Source of the DNA: Pseudomonadota bacterium
GTDB lineage: Bacteria > Pseudomonadota > Alphaproteobacteria > Rhizobiales > Hyphomicrobiaceae
NCBI GenBank assembly: GCA_023392135.1
Contig: JAEVZQ010000011.1
Location: 1 to 5,024, forward strand
Reading direction: 5' to 3'
Length of the DNA: 5,024 nt
Positions 1 to 5,024 of the stretch are shown in pieces. Position 1 is the stretch's first letter; each line of letters starts with the position of its first letter. The notes under the pieces are model-generated. The model made no database searches and was not told the DNA's origin. It saw only the letters and a program-made list of their open reading frames with translations. The translations under genes were made by a program, and so were the position numbers.

Positions 1-1051
1 CCTGCATGCTGTAGGCCATCCACGCGCTGGCAGGCTCTCCGTCGCGGCCGGACCGACCGGTTTCCTGATAGTAGGCCTCGATCGTCTTCGGCAGGTTGAG
101 ATGGGCTACGAAGCGCACGTCCGGCTTGTCGATGCCCATGCCGAAGGCAATGGTCGCGACGACGATCAGGCCATCTTCCGCCAGGAAGCGCTCCTGTGCC
201 TCGCGCCGGACATCCGCCGGCAGTCCGGCATGGTAGGGGAGCGCGGTGCGCCCCTGCGCCGTCAGCCACGCAGCGGTTTCTTCAGCACTCCTGCGGCTCA
301 GGCAGTAGACGATGCCTGCGTCCGTCGGGTGCTCGGTGAGAATGAAGCGCCACAAGCGCTCGCGGGCCGTCTTGCCGTCGAGCTGGGCGATTCGATAGTG
401 GATATTCGGCCGGTCGAAGCTGGCAATGAACTGGCGCGCATTTTCCAGGCTCAGCTCGGAAACGATCTCCGCGCGGGTGCGCTCGTCGGCGGTTGCCGTC
501 AGGGCGATTCGCGGGACTCGGGGAAAGCGTTCCGCGAGCACTCGGAGCTGCCGGTACTCGGGGCGGAAATCGTGGCCCCATTGGGAGACGCAGTGCGCCT
601 CGTCGATGGCGAACAACGCGATGCGGCTGCGCGCGACGAGATTGAGCGTCCGCTCCTGCAGCAGTCGTTCGGGGGCGATGTAGAGGAGGTCCAGCTTGCC
701 CATGGCGAGCTGTGATTCGATCTCATCCTGCTCCTCGCGCCGGAGCGTCGAGTTGAGATAGGCAGCGCGCACGCCGACCTGCTTCAGGGCATCCACCTGG
801 TCCTGCATCAGCGCGATGAGCGGAGAGATGACGAGGCCCGTACCTTCACGAACGAGCGCCGGGATCTGATAACAGAGCGACTTGCCGCCACCCGTCGGCA
901 TCAGCACGAAGGCGTCACCTCCCTCGATCAGCGTCGCGATGATTCCCGCCTGATGTGAGCGGAAGTGCTTGTAGCCGAAAATCTTCTCGAGAATCGCCAA
1001 AGCTGCGGCCATGCCATCGGGCCGCTCGTTGAACAGGTCCCGGCCGTGCAT
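1..1051 (-). CDS. recQ: ATP-dependent DNA helicase RecQ, N-terminal ~350 residues (C-terminus beyond left edge)
   Basis: This is a 3'-to-5' superfamily 2 DNA helicase of recombinational repair and stalled-fork processing, acting in the cytoplasm on DNA. Visible in order from the start: [10 protein letters not shown] (RecQ motif 0, about residues 26-35); Walker A in [12 protein letters not shown] with the ATP-binding lysine at residue 57; motif Ia region [18 protein letters not shown] box at residues 150-153 running into the RecQ-specific aromatic-rich loop [13 protein letters not shown]; motif [32 protein letters not shown] (motif V); and [10 protein letters not shown] (motif VI, residues 329-338) with its arginine fingers. 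Spacing matches E. coli RecQ to within a few residues, so both helicase lobes look intact. The zinc-binding, winged-helix and HRDC regions of a ~600-residue RecQ would lie outside the window. I chose ATG at 1051, preceded by GAGG only three bases away. GTG at 1060 and ATG at 1012 are in-frame alternatives. It diverges from the next gene. Family assignment is very secure. Confidence 0.96.
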   Translation of the reverse strand, partial: MHGRDLFNERPDGMAAALAILEKIFGYKHFRSHQAGIIATLIEGGDAFVLMPTGGGKSLCYQIPALVREGTGLVISPLIALMQDQVDALKQVGVRAAYLNSTLRREEQDEIESQLAMGKLDLLYIAPERLLQERTLNLVARSRIALFAIDEAHCVSQWGHDFRPEYRQLRVLAERFPRVPRIALTATADERTRAEIVSELSLENARQFIASFDRPNIHYRIAQLDGKTARERLWRFILTEHPTDAGIVYCLSRRSAEETAAWLTAQGRTALPYHAGLPADVRREAQERFLAEDGLIVVATIAFGMGIDKPDVRFVAHLNLPKTIEAYYQETGRSGRDGEPASAWMAYSMQ

Positions 1052-1231
1052 CGTCCTCACGATCGCCGGCCCGGCCTGTTGCTTGCCGGGCGCGATGCCG
1101 GAATGATCCGGGCAGCCGCGCTCTCCCAGGCTTGGCGCACCTCGGAACGTGTCGTAGTGCTTGCTGCCAACGGGTTCCGTCCCCCTCGGAAGGTCGCATT
1201 CAGCACCGGTTCATGCCATCACGGCTAGTGT

Positions 1232-1292
1232 GCAAGTAAGACATTCCGGACTGGACTTGCCTATCAGGGGGCGACCCGGGTCGCAAGTTCAG
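1232..1292 (+). promoter_or_regulatory. Two mutually exclusive potential hairpins upstream of the small secreted protein gene
   Basis: GCAAGT at 1232-1237 can pair with ACTTGC at 1255-1260. That same ACTTGC arm is part of a longer stem in which CTGGACTTGC (1251-1260) pairs with GCAAGTTCAG (1283-1292): ten pairs, one of them G-U, with a 22-base loop. The two pairings cannot coexist. The longer stem ends six bases before the ribosome binding site (1298-1305). Whether the region is transcribed is unknown, so this could instead be repeated protein-binding half-sites on DNA. The pairing is seen in the sequence; the function is inference. Confidence 0.3.
1271..1284. repeat. Perfect 14-bp palindrome GCGACCCGGGTCGC
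   Basis: The 14 bases equal their own reverse complement. The site lies 26 bases before the ATG of the small secreted protein gene, inside the loop of the longer hairpin and overlapping its right arm by two bases. Perfect two-fold symmetry fits a dimeric repressor site, but a GC-rich palindrome can also arise by chance in GC-rich DNA, and I recognise no known operator consensus. Confidence 0.35.
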
Positions 1293-1310
1293 GGCGCGAG
1301 GAAGGCGGAC

Positions 1311-1592
1311 ATGTTGATACTTCGGATGAGTGCCGTTCTTTTTGGAGCAGCGATGCTCGGAACGCTGTGGATTGCGCCGAACGCGTCAGCCCAGGCGAAC
1401 TGCGATTGGTACGCGAAGACGGCGCTGAAGCAGCAGCAGGAGAACGAGCAGCAGAAGTGTGGCTTTCAAGGCCCGGAGTGGAGCATCGATCTCAGCGCGC
1501 ACCTGAACTGGTGCCGCGGCGTTGCTCCGGACGTGTGGAAAAAGCAGGCGCAACTGCGCAATCAGCAGCTCGAGGCCTGCGCGAAGAAGTGA
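1311..1592 (+). CDS. Small secreted four-cysteine protein of unknown function
   Basis: 93 residues. Residues 1-27 form a signal peptide: an N-terminal stretch with one arginine, a hydrophobic core (AVLFGAAMLGTLWIA) and a signal peptidase I site after Ala-Ser-Ala (25-27). The mature part, about 66 residues, is very rich in Gln, Asn, Lys and Trp and has four cysteines (31, 50, 68, 90) spaced roughly evenly, allowing two disulfides in the periplasm or outside the cell. Its core reads CDWYAKTALKQQQENEQQKC, followed by GFQGPEWSIDLSAHLNWC and an amphipathic C-terminal helix with further Gln residues ending in Cys-Ala-Lys-Lys. I recall similar uncharacterised secreted proteins in Hyphomicrobiales but cannot name a family. 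The start at 1311 is favoured by GAGGAAGG at 1298-1305, five bases upstream; ATG at 1326 would lose the first part of the signal. It is monocistronic, with a terminator behind it. That it is a real, exported protein is well supported; its function is not known. Confidence 0.85.
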   Translation: MLILRMSAVLFGAAMLGTLWIAPNASAQANCDWYAKTALKQQQENEQQKCGFQGPEWSIDLSAHLNWCRGVAPDVWKKQAQLRNQQLEACAKK

Positions 1593-1638
1593 GCTGCGTT
1601 GGGAGTGGAGGAGGGCGGCCCAGTCCGCCCTGCAGCTC
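1591..1638 (+). other. Composite stem-loop just after the small gene
   Basis: Two perfect 7-bp stems are nested. The outer stem pairs GAGCTGC (1591-1597, overlapping the stop codon) with GCAGCTC (1632-1638). The inner stem pairs AGGGCGG (1612-1618) with CCGCCCT (1625-1631) around a six-base loop. Their right arms abut exactly, so the stems could stack, leaving 14 bases (1598-1611) bulged on the left. No T tract follows, so by itself it is not a terminator; it may protect the 3' end of the transcript or slow polymerase ahead of the terminator downstream. Confidence 0.45.
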
Positions 1639-1640
1639 AC

Positions 1641-1676
1641 GAGGGGCCGCATCCTACGGGGTGCGGCCTTTCTCGT
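1641..1676 (+). terminator. Rho-independent terminator with UACG tetraloop
   Basis: GGCCGCATCC (1645-1654) pairs with GGGTGCGGCC (1659-1668) in ten pairs, one of them G-U, closed by TACG. C(UACG)G belongs to the very stable UNCG tetraloop class. The right arm is followed by TTTCT, and the lower stem can extend through the flanking GAGG/TTTC bases. The orientation fits the end of the plus-strand small gene. On the minus strand the hairpin starts 12 bases after the sua5 stop but is followed by C/G-rich bases rather than T, so it is at best a weak terminator for sua5. Confidence 0.8.
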
Positions 1677-1683
1677 ATGACGC

Positions 1684-2652
1684 CTATCGACCCACAGCGG
1701 CCCGGCGCAGACGGTCGTTGATGGCTTCGCCGAGGCCGGTTTCGGGGATCGGCATGACGGCGATGGTCTCTGCGCCGGTGGCATCGAGGCGGCGGAGGGT
1801 GACGAACAGGTTAGCCGCGGCCTCGATCAGATCGCCTTTGGGGCTCAGGTTCTCAGACCGGCCTTCCGAGCCCGCCAGTGGCTCGCCGAACGCGAGCAGG
1901 ACCTCTCCTGGCCGTAGCTCCTGTGCATTTAGTCTTACACGCGCGTGCGGAGCATAGTGGCTGGCAAGCTGGCCCGGCGAGCGGGGGCCGGACACGTCTC
2001 CTGAGTCTGCTGTCCCGCCCGCTCGTGTTATCGGCTCACCGAGCACCGATTCGATTGCCTCGCGCGTCACGGCGCCTGGCCGCAGCAGGGCAATCTGATC
2101 GCCGGTCGCATCGACCACCGTCGATTCGAGGCCGTGCTCGGTAGGGCCGCCGTCGAGAACCATGGAGACCTTGTCCCCGAGATCGGCGTCCACATGCTCC
2201 GCCGTCGTCGGACTGACGTGGCCTGAAATATTGGCCGAGGGTGCGGCGACCGGCACGCCTGCCGCCGCGAGCAGGGCGTGCGCGATCGGATGGGAGGGGA
2301 CCCGGACGCCGACGGTGTCGAGACCGGCGCTGACCAGATCGGAGATGCCGGATGCCTCTCGCCTCGGAAGAACGAGCGTCAGCGGCCCCGGCCAGAACGC
2401 TTCCGCGAGCCGTTGTGCCTTTTCGGTCAAGATGGCCAATCGTTCTGCAGCGGTGCGATCAGCGACATGCACGATCAAAGGGTTGAACCGGGGCCGGCCC
2501 TTGGCTTCGAAAATCCGCGCGACCGCGCGTCCATTGGTGGCGTCCGCACCGAGGCCGTACACCGTCTCCGTTGGGAATGCGACCAGGCGACCCTTTCGGA
2601 GCTCCGCGGCGGCACGCTGGATTGCGTCATCTGTGGCCGTGACGATCGGCAT
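1684..2652 (-). CDS. sua5: L-threonylcarbamoyladenylate synthase, Sua5 type
   Basis: Makes threonylcarbamoyl-AMP from threonine, bicarbonate and ATP, the first step of t6A formation at position 37 of ANN-decoding tRNAs; TsaB, TsaD and TsaE complete it. The protein has 322 residues. The YrdC catalytic domain covers about 8-200: PTETVYGLG (27-35), KGRPRFNPL (51-59), FWPGPLTLVL (86-95), PSANISG (138-144), GLESTVVD (174-181) and LRPGAVT (190-196). A linker with SPGQLASHYAPH (225-236), the Sua5 signature loop that covers the active site, leads into a C-terminal Sua5 domain ending at 322. This distinguishes it from the short single-domain TsaC of E. coli. ATG 2652 gives the expected N-terminus, but the only Shine-Dalgarno-like bases (GGAG, 2669-2666) lie 13 bases away, which is long. 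It converges with the small secreted gene and diverges from the dehydrogenase operon, so it is probably transcribed alone. The molecular function is secure. Confidence 0.95.
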   Translation of the reverse strand: MPIVTATDDAIQRAAAELRKGRLVAFPTETVYGLGADATNGRAVARIFEAKGRPRFNPLIVHVADRTAAERLAILTEKAQRLAEAFWPGPLTLVLPRREASGISDLVSAGLDTVGVRVPSHPIAHALLAAAGVPVAAPSANISGHVSPTTAEHVDADLGDKVSMVLDGGPTEHGLESTVVDATGDQIALLRPGAVTREAIESVLGEPITRAGGTADSGDVSGPRSPGQLASHYAPHARVRLNAQELRPGEVLLAFGEPLAGSEGRSENLSPKGDLIEAAANLFVTLRRLDATGAETIAVMPIPETGLGEAINDRLRRAAVGR

Positions 2653-2741
2653 ATCGGGGATGCTGCTCCATTATGCTTTCCGGTCTGGTCCCCAGCCCCT
2701 AAACTCCCGGGAAAAGACCAGTGCCGTTGAAGGAAGACGAG
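2653..2741. promoter_or_regulatory. Divergent promoter region between sua5 and the acyl-CoA dehydrogenase operon
   Basis: These 89 bases separate two divergent starts and should hold both promoters. On the minus strand CATAAT (2675-2670) resembles a -10 box for sua5, but no good -35 lies at the usual distance. If it is used, the transcript would begin roughly 10 bases before the ATG and the message would be almost leaderless. An inverted repeat CTGGTC (2685-2690) / GACCAG (2716-2721) flanks a CCCGGG palindrome (2706-2711) and could be an operator. The region's role is inferred from layout; the individual boxes are weak. Confidence 0.4.
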
Positions 2742-4526
2742 ATGACCTACAGGGCTCCCGTAGACGACATTCTGCTTGCGCTCAAGACGGCCGCAGTGCT
2801 GCCGGACCTGATCGAGCGCGGCATCGCCGAAGGTCTCGACCAGGAAACCGTGCGTGCCATCGTCGAGGAAGCCGGCAAGCTCGGCAGCGAGGTGCTGGAC
2901 CCGCTCAATGTGATCGGCGACCGCACGGGATCGAAGCTGGTCGACGGGAAGGTCGAGACACCGCCGGGCTGGAAGGAAGCCTACGAGGCTTTCGCGGCGG
3001 GTGGCTGGAGCGCGCTGCCGTGCCCGCCCGAATACGGCGGACAGGGTTTGCCGCAGGTCATTTCAACGGTGGCGTGCGAGATCTGGAACTCGGCCAATCT
3101 GTCCTTCGGGCTCTGTCCGCTGCTGACGCAGGGTGCGATCCACGCACTCCACGCGCACGGCTCCGAGGACTTGAAGCGCGCCTATCTGCCGAAAATGATC
3201 TCGGGCGAGTGGTCTGGTACCATGAACCTGACCGAGCCGCACGCCGGCACGGACCTGGGTGCTCTGACGACCAGGGCCGAGACGCAGCCCGATGGCACCT
3301 ACCGTATCACCGGCACCAAGATCTTCATCACCTACGGCGATCATGAGTTGACCGAGAACATCATCCATCTGGTGCTCGCGCGGCTGCCCGATGCGCCGCC
3401 AGGGACGAGAGGCATATCGCTGTTTCTCGTGCCGAAGCGGCTGGTGAATCCGGATGGCTCGTTGGGTGAGCGCAACGACGTCGTCTGCGCCAGCCTGGAG
3501 CACAAGCTCGGTATTCATGCGAGCCCGACCTGCGTGTTGAAGTATGGCGAGAACGGCGGGGCTGTCGGCTATCTGGTCGGCGATGAGAATCGCGGCCTCG
3601 CCACGATGTTCCTCATGATGAACCAGGCACGGCTGGCGGTCGGTGTCCAGGGCGTCGCCATGGCAGAGCGTGCGACGCAGAAGGCGGCAGCCTATGCCGC
3701 CGAGCGCCGGCAGGGCCGCAGCGTGCGCGGTGGCGGCAACGGTATGGTGCCCATCTTCGGGCATCCCGACATCCGTCGCACGCTTCTGACCATGCGGGCG
3801 ATGACCCAGGCAGCGCGCGCCATCTGCCTCGCCACCGCGCGCGAGATCGATATTTCCCTCCGTGCGAGCACTGACGAGGAGCGGGAAGCGGCAGCCGCGC
3901 GTGCGGCGCTGCTGACGCCTGTCGCGAAGGCGTTCTCGACCGATATCGGGTGCGAGGTGGCCTCCATGGGTGTCCAGGTCCATGGCGGCATGGGCTTCAT
4001 CGAGGAGACGGGCGCGGCGCAGTACTACCGGGACGCCCGCATCCTGCCGATCTACGAAGGCACCAATGGCATCCAGGCTATCGACCTCGTTACGCGAAAG
4101 CTGCCACTCGAAAACGGAGCGGTGGTCGAGGCCTACATCCGTGAGTTGGCGGCGACGGTTGAGGACGTGCGCACTTCCAACCAGCCGGCCTTCGGCCGCA
4201 TGGGTGATCGCCTCGCAGATGCCGTATCGGCGTTATCGGACGCCAGCCGCTGGATGGGAGAAGCGTTGCGGAGCAATCCGGAGGCGGCGCTGGCTGGCGC
4301 GACGCCGTATCTGAGGATCTTCGGGCTCGCAGCGGGCGGGATCTATCTGGCCCGGGCAGCGCTTACCTCGATGCGCAACGGCTCAGCGACGACAGGCGCG
4401 ATGCCGCTGGCTCTGGCGCGGTTCTTCGCTGAAAACATCGCGACGGCGGCGCCAGGTCTGGCCCGGACCGTAACGGAGGGCGCGGATGCCCTCCTCGGCG
4501 TGGATCCAACGCAGCTTTCGGCGTGA
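2742..4526 (+). CDS. Long-form acyl-CoA dehydrogenase (DmdC/FadE-like, FAD-dependent)
   Basis: Oxidises an acyl-CoA to the trans-2-enoyl-CoA, passing electrons via FAD to electron-transfer flavoprotein; cytoplasmic. 594 residues, much longer than the ~380 of short-chain types. Domain order: a short N-terminal segment typical of this subfamily (YRAPVDDILLAL, residues 3-14); helical N-domain to about 157; beta middle domain with FAD-contacting MNLTEPHAGTDLGAL (161-175); helical C-domain with VHGGMGF (413-419) and the catalytic base Glu439 in IYEGTNGIQ; and an extra C-terminal helical domain (about 460-590). All expected active-site signatures are present. The architecture matches 3-methylmercaptopropionyl-CoA dehydrogenases (DmdC) and many bacterial beta-oxidation enzymes; substrate cannot be read from sequence. 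ATG 2742 is chosen because AAGGA (2730-2734) precedes it by seven bases and MTYRAPV is the usual beginning; GTG 2721 is in frame but poorly placed. It is the first gene of an operon with the crotonase nine bases downstream. Family very secure, substrate open. Confidence 0.95.
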   Translation: MTYRAPVDDILLALKTAAVLPDLIERGIAEGLDQETVRAIVEEAGKLGSEVLDPLNVIGDRTGSKLVDGKVETPPGWKEAYEAFAAGGWSALPCPPEYGGQGLPQVISTVACEIWNSANLSFGLCPLLTQGAIHALHAHGSEDLKRAYLPKMISGEWSGTMNLTEPHAGTDLGALTTRAETQPDGTYRITGTKIFITYGDHELTENIIHLVLARLPDAPPGTRGISLFLVPKRLVNPDGSLGERNDVVCASLEHKLGIHASPTCVLKYGENGGAVGYLVGDENRGLATMFLMMNQARLAVGVQGVAMAERATQKAAAYAAERRQGRSVRGGGNGMVPIFGHPDIRRTLLTMRAMTQAARAICLATAREIDISLRASTDEEREAAAARAALLTPVAKAFSTDIGCEVASMGVQVHGGMGFIEETGAAQYYRDARILPIYEGTNGIQAIDLVTRKLPLENGAVVEAYIRELAATVEDVRTSNQPAFGRMGDRLADAVSALSDASRWMGEALRSNPEAALAGATPYLRIFGLAAGGIYLARAALTSMRNGSATTGAMPLALARFFAENIATAAPGLARTVTEGADALLGVDPTQLSA

Positions 4527-4535
4527 GGAAAGGGC

Positions 4536-5024
4536 ATGAGCACCGGCATCGAAGTTTCGGTCGACGACGGCCTGCAGACGATCCGTTTTGCGCGACCTGA
4601 AAAGAAGAACGCGCTCACTCCGTCCATGTACACTGCAATCACGGAGGCGCTGGTGCGCGGGGATGCATCGCCGGACGTGGTCGCGCATCTCTTCATCGGT
4701 TCCGGCGGCATCTTCTGCGCGGGTAACGACATCAACGATTTTGTCGAGCGGGCCCGGACCGGAGCGAGGCTCGACGGTCCGGTTCAGGAGTTCCTCCGCA
4801 CCTTGCTAGTCGTGCAGAAGCCGATGATCGCGGCTGTCGATGGTCTGGGCGTAGGAATTGGCACGACCCTGCTGTTCCACTGCGATCTGGTCTACGCAAC
4901 ACGGGATTCCGGGTTCATTGCACCGTTCGTGGACCTCGGGGCGGTGCCGGAAGCCGGCTCGAGCCTGCTTGCACCGCAGCGGATGGGCTACGCGAGGGCG
5001 TTTGAGCTGCTGGTGCTGGGTGAG
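4536..5024 (+). CDS. Enoyl-CoA hydratase/isomerase family protein, isomerase-like active site (C-terminus beyond right edge)
   Basis: The first 163 residues of a crotonase-fold protein (usually ~250-270). The oxyanion-hole segments are present: CAGNDINDF (61-69) and GVGIGTT (105-111), then CDLVYA and APFVDLGAVPEAGSS (129-143). Aligned by eye to rat enoyl-CoA hydratase, Glu144 is replaced by Thr111 and Glu164 by Phe131, so both hydratase glutamates are missing. Instead Glu139, in VPEAGSS, falls where delta3,delta2-enoyl-CoA isomerases of the ECI2/yeast Eci1 type carry their single catalytic glutamate (SPEGCSS in ECI2); the surrounding GVGIGTTLL and APF-x-x-LG also resemble ECI2. I therefore predict an isomerase rather than a hydratase, though automatic annotation would probably say hydratase. 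The SD GGAAAGG (4527-4533) begins immediately after the upstream stop, with nine bases between stop and ATG, so translation is probably coupled to the dehydrogenase gene. Fold very secure; reaction moderately so. Confidence 0.92.
   Translation, partial: MSTGIEVSVDDGLQTIRFARPEKKNALTPSMYTAITEALVRGDASPDVVAHLFIGSGGIFCAGNDINDFVERARTGARLDGPVQEFLRTLLVVQKPMIAAVDGLGVGIGTTLLFHCDLVYATRDSGFIAPFVDLGAVPEAGSSLLAPQRMGYARAFELLVLGE

Larger units (their letters stand above)
1052..1310. promoter_or_regulatory. Divergent intergenic region between recQ and the small secreted protein gene
   Basis: A 259-base gap between the two divergent starts must hold the promoters for both genes. I could not pick out convincing -35/-10 hexamers for either direction. 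The half nearest recQ (about 1052-1200) shows nothing distinctive; the recQ frame stays open back to a stop near 1210 but has no better start there and no recognisable protein. The half nearest the plus-strand gene contains three copies of the hexamer GCAAGT/ACTTGC and a 14-bp palindrome, described separately. Confidence 0.5.

Noticed and set aside
101..715. 204-codon plus-strand open frame overlapping recQ
   Set aside because: It is antisense to the recQ helicase motifs, which are intact on the minus strand; its translation is Arg/Ala-rich with no recognisable domain, typical of GC-rich shadow frames.
915..1199. Minus-strand open frame upstream of and overlapping the start of recQ
   Set aside because: Different frame from recQ, low-complexity Arg-rich translation, and its end overlaps the conserved recQ N-terminus.
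1161..1310. In-frame upstream extension of the small secreted protein
   Set aside because: The frame is open back to an ATG at 1161, but this would bury the signal peptide internally; the strong SD directly before 1311 decides the start.
2162..3346. 394-codon plus-strand open frame spanning the sua5/dehydrogenase junction
   Set aside because: It runs antisense to sua5 and then out of frame through the dehydrogenase, crossing the intergenic region; both real proteins have full family signatures.
3063..3983. 306-codon minus-strand open frame inside the acyl-CoA dehydrogenase
   Set aside because: Antisense shadow of a gene with clear FAD-binding and catalytic motifs; the translation matches nothing I recognise.
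4343..4735. 130-codon minus-strand open frame across the operon junction
   Set aside because: It overlaps the dehydrogenase C-terminus and crotonase N-terminus on the other strand, with no domain or plausible ribosome binding site noted.
4536..5024. Assignment of the crotonase as DmdD (methylthioacryloyl-CoA hydratase)
   Set aside because: DmdD relies on two glutamates at the hydratase positions; here they are Thr111 and Phe131.
1..5024. CRISPR array, insertion sequence, phage, tRNA or toxin-antitoxin elements
   Set aside because: No regularly spaced repeats, transposase or integrase motifs, terminal inverted repeats or tRNA-like folds were seen on either strand.

Overview
The window reads as a chromosomal segment of a GC-rich alphaproteobacterium, probably Hyphomicrobiales. 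The reasons are strong G/C at third codon positions, a RecQ and a two-domain Sua5 of the usual bacterial kind, a beta-oxidation style gene pair, and a small secreted four-cysteine protein of a sort I associate with that order. The taxonomic call is inference from style and recollection, not from a search.

Layout, left to right. (1) Positions 1-1051, minus strand: the N-terminal part of the DNA repair helicase RecQ. The C-terminal zinc/winged-helix/HRDC part lies beyond the left edge. (2) 1052-1310: divergent intergenic region with a perfect 14-bp palindrome and two overlapping, mutually exclusive potential hairpins just upstream of the next gene. (3) 1311-1592, plus strand: a 93-residue secreted protein with four cysteines, unknown function, a very strong ribosome binding site and its own terminator. 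(4) 1593-1683: a convergent gap with a composite stem-loop and a rho-independent terminator closed by a UACG tetraloop. (5) 1684-2652, minus strand: L-threonylcarbamoyladenylate synthase (Sua5 type), the first step of t6A tRNA modification. (6) 2653-2741: divergent promoter region. (7) 2742-4526 and 4536-5024 (cut by the right edge), plus strand: a two-gene operon of a long-form acyl-CoA dehydrogenase and a crotonase-fold protein whose active site looks like a delta3,delta2-enoyl-CoA isomerase rather than a hydratase.

The last two genes plausibly cooperate in acyl-CoA catabolism: one introduces a double bond into an acyl-CoA, the other rearranges or processes enoyl-CoA. recQ and sua5 are housekeeping genes with no evident link to them. 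I see no CRISPR array, transposase, phage gene, toxin-antitoxin pair, tRNA or rRNA, and no clear defence or biosynthetic system. The least explained item is the small secreted cysteine protein with its structured upstream and downstream sequences.
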